From Sulfurimonas sp. HSL1-2 (GTDB lineage Bacteria; Campylobacterota; Campylobacteria; Campylobacterales; Sulfurimonadaceae): a DNA stretch of 64,000 nt. Positions within the stretch are counted from its first letter, which is position 1. Every line of letters begins with the position of its first letter. Positions 50,048 through 58,612 of the stretch are shown in pieces. The position numbers and the translations under genes are program-made. The notes beneath the pieces are model-generated. The model was not told the DNA's origin and ran no database searches. It was given only the letters and a program-made list of their open reading frames with translations. Where the stretch lies: NCBI RefSeq assembly GCF_039645565.1, contig NZ_CP147914.1, positions 927,573-991,572 of the forward strand, written 5' to 3'.

Positions 50048-51880
50048 TTATTTTGTCGTACGCAAATAGCCGTTTTGCGCCAGGAAGTGTTTGAGTGTGG
50101 AAAGTGTATCACGGTTTCCTTCCTTTGTCCTAAATTCGGATTCGGCAATCCGCGTTTCAAGTTGTTTTAATACGGTGGCCGGATCGTACTCGAGGTTGTC
50201 GAGGATCTCGAGGATGTCCTCGGCTTCGTCGAGGTTCGTGAAGCGGTAGCCGTCATCGTCGATCAGCACCGTCGCCTCGCTGGGGTGGCTGAAAAGGTTG
50301 TGATGCATGCCGAGGGTCTCCTGGTAGGCACCGACGTTGAAAAAGCCCAGGAAGTACTCTTCGACGTCGAGGTCCACGTCGTGCAGGTAGAGCGGCGCTT
50401 TGGGATCGAAACCGATCTCCCCGTCGCTGTCGCAGGTGATATCCCACAGGGATGCCGCCCGGATGGCCGGCTGTTCCAGACGGTCCAGCGGCATCACGGG
50501 GAAGTGCTGTTTGAGGCCCCAGTAATCCGGCATGCTCTGGAAGAAGGAGCTGTTGACGAGGTAGCGCTCCTGCAGCCTCTCTTGCAGCCGTTCGATCTCG
50601 GGGAGCTGGTTGCTCTGTTTGAGGTAGAGGGCCTTCTTGATAATGAGGTGCACCAGGGTCTCCGCGTTGGAACGGTCCTGCAGGTCGATATAACCCAGCT
50701 CGAACAGCTTGAGCAGGGATTCGAGGTGGTCAAGCGCATCGTGCAGGTACTCGATACTGTTGCCGGAGGTGAGCATGTTGTTGAGTTCGAGCAGCTCCTC
50801 GATCAGGGGCGGATTCACCTCTTTGAGCTTGAGGGAGCGCTCCTGGTAGTCGTGGGAGAAGAGCTCCAGTACCGGTGTGACGAGGACGGCGTGCGACGCG
50901 GTAATGAAGCGGCCCGATTCGGTGACGATGTTGGGATGTTCGACCCCCTTGTCATTCATGATCCCGCCGAGCAGGAAGACAACGTCGTTGGCGAACTCTT
51001 TGAGACTGTAGTTGCGGACCCGCTGTGAGGGGTGCTGGGCATATTCGACGGAGAGGCCGCCGCCGATGTTGATGGCGCGCAGCGTATCGGCCCCCATCCG
51101 TTTGAGCTCGGCGTAGATATTCCCCGCTTCGCGCAGGGCACGTTTGAGCGGGGCGATCTCGTCCATCTGCGAACCGATATGGAAGTGCAGCATCGTAAAA
51201 CGGTCGAGCAGGTCATAGCGCTTGAGCAGTTCGAAGGCTTCGAGCAGCTCGGTCGAGGTAAGGCCGAACTTCGCCTGCATCCCGCCGCTTTTGGCCCAGA
51301 TCCCGCTGCCGCCGCTGTGCAGGCGGATCCGGATGCCGATGTTCGGGACGCGGTAGGGGGTGCTTTCGGCGACTTCAATGATCGATTCGAGTTCGCCGAT
51401 CCCTTCGATGGTCAGGGTGATGTTATGGCCCATCTGGGCCGCGAGGAAGCCCATGGTGATCATCTCGACGTCTTTGAAGCCGTTAACGGTAATCGGTGAG
51501 CCAGTCGGCGTATTGGCCATGGCGAGGATCAGTTCCGCCTTGGAACCGGCCTCCAGGCCGTATTGGTGATCCTTGCCCGCTTCCACGATGGACTTGACGA
51601 CCTCCGGGTACTGGTTGACTTTCAGCGGATAGACGGCTTTGAAGCGCCCATGATAGTGGTTTTCCTCGATGGCGCGGTTAAAGTGGCCGTAGAGGGCATC
51701 GATCTGTTTGGAAATGAGGTGGGGGAACCGGAGAATTACGGGTCCGCTAATCTCTTCCGAACGGATTTGCTTGATAATATCGATCAGCGCGGGTGAGCTC
51801 TTGTAGTTGATGTGGGCTCTGCCGTCGCGGATGATGAAGTTGTGGTCACCCCAGATATCGAGTCCGTAGGGCTGTTGCAT
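50048..51880 (-). CDS. speA: Biosynthetic arginine decarboxylase
   Basis: A 610-residue fold-type III PLP enzyme: FKAVYPLKVNQYPEVV with the PLP Lys, GLEAGSKAEL, NIGGGLSVEY and VTESGRFITASHAVLV. The length fits biosynthetic SpeA (about 610-660). It makes agmatine for polyamines. ATG 51880 is chosen because AGGAAG lies seven bases upstream. It lies 16 bases after hisS. Confidence 0.93.
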   Translation of the reverse strand: MQQPYGLDIWGDHNFIIRDGRAHINYKSSPALIDIIKQIRSEEISGPVILRFPHLISKQIDALYGHFNRAIEENHYHGRFKAVYPLKVNQYPEVVKSIVEAGKDHQYGLEAGSKAELILAMANTPTGSPITVNGFKDVEMITMGFLAAQMGHNITLTIEGIGELESIIEVAESTPYRVPNIGIRIRLHSGGSGIWAKSGGMQAKFGLTSTELLEAFELLKRYDLLDRFTMLHFHIGSQMDEIAPLKRALREAGNIYAELKRMGADTLRAINIGGGLSVEYAQHPSQRVRNYSLKEFANDVVFLLGGIMNDKGVEHPNIVTESGRFITASHAVLVTPVLELFSHDYQERSLKLKEVNPPLIEELLELNNMLTSGNSIEYLHDALDHLESLLKLFELGYIDLQDRSNAETLVHLIIKKALYLKQSNQLPEIERLQERLQERYLVNSSFFQSMPDYWGLKQHFPVMPLDRLEQPAIRAASLWDITCDSDGEIGFDPKAPLYLHDVDLDVEEYFLGFFNVGAYQETLGMHHNLFSHPSEATVLIDDDGYRFTNLDEAEDILEILDNLEYDPATVLKQLETRIAESEFRTKEGNRDTLSTLKHFLAQNGYLRTTK

Positions 51881-51896
51881 GTTTTTGCTTCCTGAA

Positions 51897-53108
51897 TTAG
51901 AGTTGATCGGCCGCAATTACCGATTCGGTTTTGGTGTCGAGATCTTTGATCCAGACGTTCCCCGCCGCACGTTCGTTCTCGCCGATGACGACACAGTAGC
52001 GCGCATTGATACGGTCGGCCCCTTTGAGGTGGGCCTTGAGGCCTTTGGGCGCGTATTCGACGACGACAGTGTTGTCAGTGCGTTTCGCCCGGGCCAGTTG
52101 CATGATCGGGGGGAGGGACTCCGCATCCATTGCCCCCATGTAATAACCGTCGCGGACCGCCTCGGGCATTTTGACCAGTTCGAGCAGACGTTCGATTCCG
52201 ATGGCGAAGCCGACGGCCGGGGTCGCGCGGCCGTCCAGGAACTCGACGAGGCGGTCGTAGCGCCCCCCGCCGGCCACGGCGCTCTGCGCGCCGATCTCGT
52301 CGCTGACGAATTCGAAGGCGGTCTTGGAGTAGTAGTCCAGGCCGCGCACCAGGTGGGTGTCGACTTCGTAGGCGATCCCGCCTTCGTCGAGCAGCTGTTT
52401 GAGCGTTGCGAAGTCGCTGTCACACGCTTCGCAGAGGTTGTCCATCAGCTTCGGGGCCTCTTTGTAGAGGATCTGGCACTGTTCGTTCTTACAGTCGAGT
52501 ACACGGATGGGGTTGGTCGCCTTGCGGCGTGCGCAATCCTCGCAGATATGTTCCTCGTGCTTGTCGAGAAAACCGACGAGCTTTTCGCGGTACTGCGGCA
52601 TACAGTGCTGGTCGCCGAGGGAGTTGATCTTGAGGCGGAAGGAGATCCCCAGCGCGGCGAGAATGTCGGCGACCATCGTAATGATCGTGACGTCTTCGTA
52701 AACCGAATCGACGCCGAAGCTTTCGCACCCGAACTGGTGGAATTCGCGCAGGCGTCCCTTCTGGGGGCGTTCGTACCGGAACATCGGCCCGTGGTAGAAG
52801 TAGCGCTGGATCCCCCCGGCGCGGTCGAGCTTGTTCTGCACAAAAGCGCGGACCACCCCGGCGGTCCCCTCGGGACGGAGGCAGACGTCGTTGTCGCCCT
52901 TGTCGATGAACTGGTACATCTCCTTGCCGACGATATCGCTGGACTCGCCGACGGAGCGTTTGAAGAGCGCCGTCTCCTCGAGCAGCGGCGTTTCGACATA
53001 GCTGAAGCCGTAGCGGCGGGCGATGGCCGTCGCTGTTTGTAAAAAGTATTCAAACCGCACGTTGTCCGGCGGCAGAATGTCATTCATACCACGCAGGGAA
53101 CGAATCAT
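51897..53108 (-). CDS. hisS: Histidyl-tRNA synthetase
   Basis: A 403-residue class II synthetase: motif 2 FRYERPQKGRLREFHQFG, the histidine-binding LVRGLDYYSKTAFEF and motif 3 GFAIGIERLLEL, with a C-terminal anticodon-binding domain. It has all catalytic motifs and is not a HisZ. It overlaps tmk by four bases. Confidence 0.95.
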   Translation of the reverse strand: MIRSLRGMNDILPPDNVRFEYFLQTATAIARRYGFSYVETPLLEETALFKRSVGESSDIVGKEMYQFIDKGDNDVCLRPEGTAGVVRAFVQNKLDRAGGIQRYFYHGPMFRYERPQKGRLREFHQFGCESFGVDSVYEDVTIITMVADILAALGISFRLKINSLGDQHCMPQYREKLVGFLDKHEEHICEDCARRKATNPIRVLDCKNEQCQILYKEAPKLMDNLCEACDSDFATLKQLLDEGGIAYEVDTHLVRGLDYYSKTAFEFVSDEIGAQSAVAGGGRYDRLVEFLDGRATPAVGFAIGIERLLELVKMPEAVRDGYYMGAMDAESLPPIMQLARAKRTDNTVVVEYAPKGLKAHLKGADRINARYCVVIGENERAAGNVWIKDLDTKTESVIAADQL

Positions 53109-53692
53109 GACTCTCCTTTGGTGATGATAATTTCTTGAATCTGTTCGGTGATCGTGTCGACGTCCAGACCGGCATCGATGACGAGGGTCGGGATGCCCAG
53201 CAGCCGGGCAGCCCGTTCGAGCTCGTCCTGTATGGCCAGCAGGTACTCGGTGCCCCGGGACTCGATGGTGTCGTGGGCCTTCCGGGCGAGGCGGCGCATC
53301 AGCTCCGTCTCCTCCAGCTTCAGGATCACGGCGAAATCGGGCAGGACTCCGCCCGTGGCGAAGCGGTTCAGGCGCAGCAGTTCGTCGGGCTCGAAGGCCT
53401 GCTTGACCATGGCGTAGGCCATCCCCGAAATGACGGAACGGTCCGAGATGATCAGCTCGGAGCGGTGCGGGAGGATAACCTCCTCGATATGCTCGCTGCG
53501 GTCGGCCAGGAAGAGCAGCATCTCTGCGCGTTCGGAGCGCACACCCGTCTCCAGGATCAGCTCCCTGATCCGTTCTCCGGCAGCGGTGCCGCCGGGCTCC
53601 TTGGTGAAGCAGGCGTCGGGGAAGAGCGCCCGCAGGGCCTGCATCTGGGTCGATTTGCCGGCGGTATCGATCCCCTCTAGGACAAGGTACAT
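53105..53692 (-). CDS. tmk: Thymidylate kinase
   Basis: A 195-residue P-loop kinase: VLEGIDTAGKSTQMQALRA (Walker A), LFLADRSEHIEEVILP and the DRS motif ISDRSVISGMAYA. It phosphorylates dTMP. Unusually the P-loop reads GIDTAGKST where many have G-x-DGAGK. It overlaps coaD (16 bases) and hisS. Confidence 0.94.
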   Translation of the reverse strand: MYLVLEGIDTAGKSTQMQALRALFPDACFTKEPGGTAAGERIRELILETGVRSERAEMLLFLADRSEHIEEVILPHRSELIISDRSVISGMAYAMVKQAFEPDELLRLNRFATGGVLPDFAVILKLEETELMRRLARKAHDTIESRGTEYLLAIQDELERAARLLGIPTLVIDAGLDVDTITEQIQEIIITKGES

Positions 53693-54168
53693 GAGTCCAT
53701 TCCCCGGATGATGGCTTCGACCTCGGCGGGCAGAAGATGCTCCGTCTTGCCGTTGAAGGTGAGCAGGTTGCGCACGATGGACGAACTGACGAAAGCGTTG
53801 CGCAGGCTGGGCATCAGGTAGACCGTTTCGACGTTCGCGTCGAGCGAATGGTTCAGGTAGCCCAACTGCAATTCGTATTCGAAATCGCTGACGGCGCGCA
53901 GGCCGCGGATGAGGATGTCTGCACCGTATTCGCGGGCCAGGTCGATGGTGAGGTTGTCAAAACCGATCACTTCCACGTGCTGCAGCCCCCCGACGGCGGC
54001 ATTGGCCATGCTGACGCGCTCGTCGAGGGTGAACATCGGCTTTTTGGTGTGCGACTCGGCCACGGCGACGATGACGCGGTCGAAGAGTTTGAGCGCCCGT
54101 GCGATGATGTCGTAGTGCCCGTTGGTGATGGGGTCGAAGGTCCCCGGATAGAGTGCTGTTTTAATCAT
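53677..54168 (-). CDS. coaD: Phosphopantetheine adenylyltransferase
   Basis: A 163-residue nucleotidyltransferase with LYPGTFDPITNGHYDI (H-x-x-H-type motif), LIRGLRAVSDFEYE and the C-terminal SSSIVRNL. It makes dephospho-CoA. It overlaps ubiX by eight bases. The coaD-tmk order is typical of the phylum. Confidence 0.95.
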   Translation of the reverse strand: MIKTALYPGTFDPITNGHYDIIARALKLFDRVIVAVAESHTKKPMFTLDERVSMANAAVGGLQHVEVIGFDNLTIDLAREYGADILIRGLRAVSDFEYELQLGYLNHSLDANVETVYLMPSLRNAFVSSSIVRNLLTFNGKTEHLLPAEVEAIIRGMDSCTLS

Positions 54169-54688
54169 CGCTCCCCCAGCGCTTGTAAAGATTGTTTTCG
54201 ATCCCGACCAGGTCGAACCATTTGCCGATCATGAAGTCCTCCATGGCATCGAGGCTCTCCTGCTGCGAATAGTAGGCCAGGACCGGCGGGGCGATAAAAA
54301 CGCCCAGGGTGGCCAGTTTGTGCATGTTCTCCAGGGCAATGGCCGAGAAGGGCATCTCCCGCGGGGCGAGCAGCAGGGTCTTGTGCTCTTTGATCATCAC
54401 CGCAGCTGCCCGCGTGGTGAGGTTGTCCGCAATGCCGACGGCCACCTTGGCCAGGGTATTCATGCTGCAGGGGATGATCATCATCGCGTCCGCGCCGAAG
54501 GAACCGGAGGCCAAAGGTGCGGCGATGTCATCCGCATCGTGGAGCGTGACATCCTGCTCGTGGCGGAACACCGTTCTGGCGTTTTCGGAGACGATAAGGT
54601 GCTTCTGGACATGGTCCGGAAGGGCACGGAGGGTTTTGAGTCCCAGGGAGGCCCCGCTTGCACCGCTGATGGCTATGATGATCTTCAT
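54161..54688 (-). CDS. ubiX: Flavin prenyltransferase UbiX
   Basis: A 175-residue protein: IIAISGASGASLGLKTLRAL (FMN-binding GASG), MIIPCSMNTLAKVAVGIADN and LLLAPREMPFSAIALENM. It makes prenyl-FMN for UbiD-type decarboxylases. No ubiD is in the window; in futalosine-pathway bacteria the UbiD-like partner is often the menaquinone MqnP/MqnL set, which fits the aminofutalosine deaminase at 56340. It is the first gene of the minus-strand run. Confidence 0.92.
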   Translation of the reverse strand: MKIIIAISGASGASLGLKTLRALPDHVQKHLIVSENARTVFRHEQDVTLHDADDIAAPLASGSFGADAMMIIPCSMNTLAKVAVGIADNLTTRAAAVMIKEHKTLLLAPREMPFSAIALENMHKLATLGVFIAPPVLAYYSQQESLDAMEDFMIGKWFDLVGIENNLYKRWGSDD

Positions 54689-54715
54689 GCACGCTCGCAA
54701 ATTGAAATGGGTGCT

Positions 54716-54721
54716 ATTTTA
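54716..54721 (-). promoter_or_regulatory. Putative -10 box for the ubiX operon
   Basis: The minus strand reads CGTGGTAAAATAGC, 28 bases upstream of ubiX; one mismatch to consensus. Confidence 0.4.
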
Positions 54722-54988
54722 CCACGTGGGGACTTAGGTTGCGTAGGGTGTCGGAAATATGGGGAAGAAAGAGGGAAGAAGGACCGAAGTCTCCTTCCGT
54801 CTCTGAACGAAACTTTAACATGCGGACCGGCGCGGTCCGCGACGTGGTTGAAACCAAGGTAAAACATTTACCCTGCCTCCACTCTAGCAGAGCAAACTTG
54901 GCGTTATCCTTAAAGTGCCCGCAATACAGGGGCAGAAAGGCGAAAGTGCTCCGCAGCGTTGCGATAACGTTTGTTAGCGAAGCGGCGC
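54722..54988. other. Gene-free, hairpin-rich interval, possible structured RNA
   Basis: No plausible gene is visible. Perfect inverted repeats follow one another: GCGGACC/GGTCCGC (54822-54840), TGGTT/AACCA (54844-54855), GGTAAA/TTTACC (54858-54872), GAAGGA/TCCTTC (about 54777-54796), and CGTTATC/GATAACG enclosing TGCCC/GGGCA (about 54902-54970). Such density in an interval between two same-strand genes suggests a small RNA or leader, but I cannot match it to 6S, RNase P, SRP or a known riboswitch. Confidence 0.35.
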
Positions 54989-55405
54989 CTACTTCTCTTT
55001 GGCGATCAGGTCGTGGTACTGCTTGATGACGGTTTTGAGCTTGTCGCGGTCCGGCATCTTACGCGAAGCGATGTATCCGATGATATTGCCCGCCTCATCT
55101 TTTTTCGGCACGATCGTCACGACGACCCAGTAGTACTTTCCATCTTTGCGGAGGTTTTTGACATACCCTTCCCAGGTCTTGCCCTCTTTGATCAGTTTCC
55201 ACATCCCCTCGAACGCCGCTTTGGGCATATCGGGATGGCGCAGAATGCTGTGAGGCTGCCCCACGGCCTCCTCTTTGGAATAGCCTGTCATCTCTACAAA
55301 TTTACGGTTGACGAAGGTGATAACCCCTTTGAGATCGGTCTCGGAGATCAGGCTTCTGCCGTCGAAAAGTACTTCTTCATCGATAGGTTTCGGTCGTTTG
55401 ATCAT
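54989..55405 (-). CDS. Single PAS-domain protein (aerotaxis-receptor-like)
   Basis: A 138-residue protein that is one PAS domain: ETDLKGVITFVNRKFVEMTG, GQPHSILRHPDMPKAAFEGMW and KNLRKDGKYYWVVVTIVPK. These are the landmarks of Aer-type FAD-binding PAS domains. With no output domain it must act through a partner; energy-taxis PAS proteins are common in the phylum. ATG 55405 is preferred (AAAGAGA upstream). Confidence 0.8.
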   Translation of the reverse strand: MIKRPKPIDEEVLFDGRSLISETDLKGVITFVNRKFVEMTGYSKEEAVGQPHSILRHPDMPKAAFEGMWKLIKEGKTWEGYVKNLRKDGKYYWVVVTIVPKKDEAGNIIGYIASRKMPDRDKLKTVIKQYHDLIAKEK

Positions 55406-55452
55406 ATAGTGTCTCTTTGAATGATGGCGCAGTCCGTCCATCAGTTTTTCAC

Positions 55453-55458
55453 ATTATA
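55453..55458 (-). promoter_or_regulatory. Putative -10 box for the PAS gene
   Basis: The minus strand reads ACGCTATAATGTG, 48 bases upstream of the start. Confidence 0.5.
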
Positions 55459-55467
55459 GCGTGCTCT

Positions 55468-56337
55468 TTATTTGAGAACCATATGCGGGAAATAAAGTTG
55501 CAGCATGCTTACTCCTTCCGCCCCGAGGGTACGGAAAAAACGCTCCATTTCACTCTCCGCATTCCAGACGGGCTCGGTGACCCCGGTGCGGTTTTCGAGC
55601 AGCCGCTGTGCATCATATTCGACGCCGACGCTGTCAATGAGGCCGACGGCCTCGGCCTGCCGGGCCGTGAAGATGTGGGCATCGGCGAACTCGGCGCTTT
55701 TGGCGGGGTCCAGGCCGCGCGCTTCGGCGACATCGCGTACGAACATCGCATAGGTGTCCTGGATGACTTTGTCGATTTCGGCCCGTTCGTAGGGCGTCCA
55801 CTGGCGGTCCGGCGTGCCGGCCTGCTTGTACTTGCCCGCTTTGACGACCTGGGTCCCGATGCCGAGCTTCTCCATCAGCCCCTCCAGGTTCGCGCCCTGC
55901 ATGATTACACCGATGGAACCGACCATGGCGCCGGGGTTGGCGACGATTTCATCCGCCCAGATCGAGGCGTAGTAGCTGCCGCTGGCGAGAACCCCCTTGG
56001 CGTAGACGACAACGGGCTTGGCGTCATGCAGCCGCTTGAGCGCGTAGGCGACCTCGACGGAGGGGGCCACCGCACCGCCGGGGGAGTCGGCGACGAGCAG
56101 GACCCCTTTGATCTGCGGGTTGGCACAGGCTTCATCCAGCTCGCGTACGACGTCGGTCGTGTCAAAGATCGGACCGCTCAGTTCGATCCGTTGGAGGTTG
56201 ACCGTCTCGAAGCCGTCGTCGGGCATCGGGAAGAAGATGATGAAGAGCAGCAGCAAAAACAGCAGCGCTTTGAAGTGGTTCTGGATGTAGTCGATCAATG
56301 CGCCCAGGGGAGCGAACAGCGTTTTGAGAAAATGCAT
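55468..56337 (-). CDS. sppA: Signal peptide peptidase SppA, short form
   Basis: A 289-residue protein with one membrane anchor (about residues 20-38) and an S49 peptidase domain: ADSPGGAVAPSVEVAYAL, the catalytic Ser in GVLASGSYYASIWADEI and the Lys in VVKAGKYKQAGTP. The length is that of the half-size SppA forming an octamer. It cleaves leftover signal peptides in the membrane. It starts two bases after the deaminase gene. Confidence 0.9.
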   Translation of the reverse strand: MHFLKTLFAPLGALIDYIQNHFKALLFLLLLFIIFFPMPDDGFETVNLQRIELSGPIFDTTDVVRELDEACANPQIKGVLLVADSPGGAVAPSVEVAYALKRLHDAKPVVVYAKGVLASGSYYASIWADEIVANPGAMVGSIGVIMQGANLEGLMEKLGIGTQVVKAGKYKQAGTPDRQWTPYERAEIDKVIQDTYAMFVRDVAEARGLDPAKSAEFADAHIFTARQAEAVGLIDSVGVEYDAQRLLENRTGVTEPVWNAESEMERFFRTLGAEGVSMLQLYFPHMVLK

Positions 56338-56339
56338 GG

Positions 56340-57557
56340 TCAGCCTTTGCGTGAGATACCGTCGATGAAGATCTGGCGGAGCGGGTAGCGCTGCAGCAGC
56401 AGGTGCAGCGGCGTATCGTCGCTGGGGGTGTGGTCGAGTTCAACCCAGAGCATGTCGGCGGCCTTGCCCTCGGCGATTTCGCCGCAGTTGAGGCGCAGGG
56501 CCCTGGCGGCGTCGACGGTGACGCTGTTGAGCAGGCGCCGGGCCAGGGGGAGCAGCGGGGTCTCCGAATGCAGGAAGAGCGCGATTTTCATCTCCTCGAA
56601 GAGGTCGAGGGCGTAGTTCGAGCTGAGCCCGTCGGTGCCCGTCAGCCAGGGGAGTTCATGCGCCTCGAGGGCGTCAAGGTCGATGGCCCCGTTGCCCAGC
56701 AGCCGGTTGGAGACGGGGCAGTGGATAACGGTATGGCCCCCCTGCGAGAGGGCTTCGAGCTCCTGCGGCTGTGCCTGGACGACATGGGTCATCAGCGTCG
56801 GCGTCTCGGCAAAGAGTTCGAGGAAACCTGCGGCGTCATTGACGGCATACTCCTGTTTGAGCAGCTCCTGAAAGAAGGGTTTGAACTCCCCTTCGTTGCG
56901 GTCGAGCCACTCCCGTTCGGCCGGGCTTTCAAGGTAGTGGGCCGTCGTGACCAGATGCTCGTCACGTGCGACGCGAAGGGCACGCTTGATAAGGGCGGGG
57001 TGGACGGAGTAGGGGGAGTGGATGGCGACGGCGGGGAAGAAGCCGGGGCGTTCGACGGTCTTGGAGTTGTCGAGGCGCTGCAGAAAGTCCGTGTACAGCG
57101 CGTCGGCCATCGCGGCTTGCGAACCGATCACTTCGTTGAAGAAGACGACCTTCTGCGGGGCCGCGGCTGCGGCTTCGAGGTCCAGGCCGTGGGAACTGAT
57201 GGCCCCGAAAGCGGTAATGCCGTTGTCGAGCATCATGGCGATGGTGCGATCGAGACACTCCCGTCCGCAGGCATTGATGAGCGTATCGCGCTCCTCGATC
57301 ACGCTGTAGAGCCAGGTGAGGAAGTTGCCGTATTTCAGGGTCGTTTTGTTGGCGCTGAACTCAAGGTGGACGTGGGCGTTGATCAGTCCCGGCATCAGAA
57401 GCGTCGGCTTTTCCGCTTCGAGGATTTCGGCGTCCGGGAAACGCGCCTTTAGTTCATCGGCGGGCGCGACGGCGACGATGGTCTCTTCGAAGGCGACGGC
57501 GTGTTCGGTCGTGATGCCGGTCGGTGTCAGGATTGCGGAGGGAATGAGGATCGTCAT
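56340..57557 (-). CDS. Aminofutalosine deaminase-type amidohydrolase
   Basis: A 405-residue amidohydrolase with metal ligands in PGLINAHVHLEFSA, the later TTAHYLES and THVVQ, and TGTDGLSSNYALDLFEEMK. It fits the Campylobacter/Helicobacter 6-amino-6-deoxyfutalosine deaminase branch of the ATZ/TRZ family, a step of futalosine menaquinone synthesis. Other amidohydrolase substrates cannot be excluded by eye. It forms a pair with sppA. Confidence 0.8.
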   Translation of the reverse strand: MTILIPSAILTPTGITTEHAVAFEETIVAVAPADELKARFPDAEILEAEKPTLLMPGLINAHVHLEFSANKTTLKYGNFLTWLYSVIEERDTLINACGRECLDRTIAMMLDNGITAFGAISSHGLDLEAAAAAPQKVVFFNEVIGSQAAMADALYTDFLQRLDNSKTVERPGFFPAVAIHSPYSVHPALIKRALRVARDEHLVTTAHYLESPAEREWLDRNEGEFKPFFQELLKQEYAVNDAAGFLELFAETPTLMTHVVQAQPQELEALSQGGHTVIHCPVSNRLLGNGAIDLDALEAHELPWLTGTDGLSSNYALDLFEEMKIALFLHSETPLLPLARRLLNSVTVDAARALRLNCGEIAEGKAADMLWVELDHTPSDDTPLHLLLQRYPLRQIFIDGISRKG

Positions 57558-57595
57558 CGGTTGCCCCTAGAAGTACGCTTTAATATAGTCAGGCG

Positions 57596-57601
57596 TATAA
57601 T
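57596..57601 (+). promoter_or_regulatory. Putative -10 box for aroQ
   Basis: GGCGTATAATACC lies 35 bases upstream of the ATG, followed by AAGGAAG as ribosome binding site. Confidence 0.55.
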
Positions 57602-57636
57602 ACCCACTCGATTTTAAAACGAGATAAGGAAGATTA

Positions 57637-58116
57637 ATGAAAATTGCAGTCATTCAGGGACCGAACCTCAATATGCTCGGCGTCCGTGAACAGCAGATTT
57701 ACGGGCCGATGAAACTTGAACAGATCCACCAGCAGATGAAAGAGTTCGCAGAGCAGAACGGGGTGGAAGTCGAGTTTTTCCAGAGCAACCTCGAGGGCGA
57801 GATCGTTGACCGCATTCAGGAGTGTTACGGCGACGCGAACGGTATCATCCTCAATGCCGCGGCCTACACCCATACTTCCGTCGCGATCCGCGATGCCATC
57901 TCCGCCGTCAGCCTGCCGACGATCGAAGTGCATATCAGCAATATCGCACGCCGCGAAGAGTTCAGACAGAAGAACATGATCGCACCGGTATGTACCTCCT
58001 CCATCGTCGGCTTCGGGCCGTTCGGTTACCACCTCGCCATGGTCGGCATGCTGCAGATCTTCAACGAAATCCGTGTGGCACAACAGGCGGCGCAGCAGGC
58101 AGCGCAGCAGGCCTAA
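57637..58116 (+). CDS. aroQ: Type II 3-dehydroquinate dehydratase
   Basis: A 159-residue enzyme: [19 protein letters not shown] (catalytic Tyr), [15 protein letters not shown] (His), [14 protein letters not shown] and [11 protein letters not shown]. It works in the shikimate pathway; aroK lies 2.2 kb downstream in the same run. The C-terminus carries an unusual [12 protein letters not shown] repeat tail encoded by a GC-rich 9-base repeat. Confidence 0.94.
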   Translation: MKIAVIQGPNLNMLGVREQQIYGPMKLEQIHQQMKEFAEQNGVEVEFFQSNLEGEIVDRIQECYGDANGIILNAAAYTHTSVAIRDAISAVSLPTIEVHISNIARREEFRQKNMIAPVCTSSIVGFGPFGYHLAMVGMLQIFNEIRVAQQAAQQAAQQA

Positions 58117-58120
58117 GCCA

Positions 58121-58612
58121 ATGGTCGAGCGGCGGCTCCCCTCGGGCCTGGCCCTGATCCGTACAGGGAACTTTCCCGGGCTTTTCCCCATGCGCAGGCT
58201 GCCGCACAGAGCGGTGATCGGGATCGGCGGCAACGTGGGAGACGTCGTCAGGCGCTTCGAACGGCTGCTCGTCTTCCTTCGCCGGGACCCCTTTATCAAT
58301 GTACTTTCCGCATCGCCGCTGCTTCAGAACCCCCCGTTCGGTTACACGGACCAGCCCGATTTTATCAACGGGGTGCTCCTCGTCGAGACGACGCTCCCGC
58401 CGCGCGCACTGATGCACCACCTTCTGCGTATCGAACGCCGTTTCCGGCGGGTACGCACCTTTTCCAATGCCCCGCGGACCCTGGACCTCGACATACTTTT
58501 CTATGACCGCAGGACGCTCGACTACCCCGACCTGACCGTGCCCCATCCGCACTGGCGGGAGCGCGACAGCGTCGTCATACCGCTCTCCCTGCTGCCCGGG
58601 AGGACGCGTTGA
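58121..58612 (+). CDS. folK: HPPK (folate pyrophosphokinase)
   Basis: A 163-residue protein. The core GIGGNVGDVVRRFERLL, NPPFGYTDQPDFINGV, LLRIERRFRRVR and APRTLDLDILFYD are the HPPK signature. It pyrophosphorylates hydroxymethyl-dihydropterin in folate synthesis. The N-terminus is about 35 residues longer than usual (LPSGLALIRTGNFPG), as in campylobacterial FolK. It overlaps flhG by one base. Confidence 0.9.
   Translation: MVERRLPSGLALIRTGNFPGLFPMRRLPHRAVIGIGGNVGDVVRRFERLLVFLRRDPFINVLSASPLLQNPPFGYTDQPDFINGVLLVETTLPPRALMHHLLRIERRFRRVRTFSNAPRTLDLDILFYDRRTLDYPDLTVPHPHWRERDSVVIPLSLLPGRTR

Noticed and set aside
51879-53042. 387-residue plus-strand frame opposite hisS
   Set aside because: Antisense shadow of histidyl-tRNA synthetase.
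54900-54985. An extra attC site near ATAACGTTTGTTAGCG
   Set aside because: The outer boxes do not have the RYYYAAC...GTTRRRY order and the attC consensus stem is missing.
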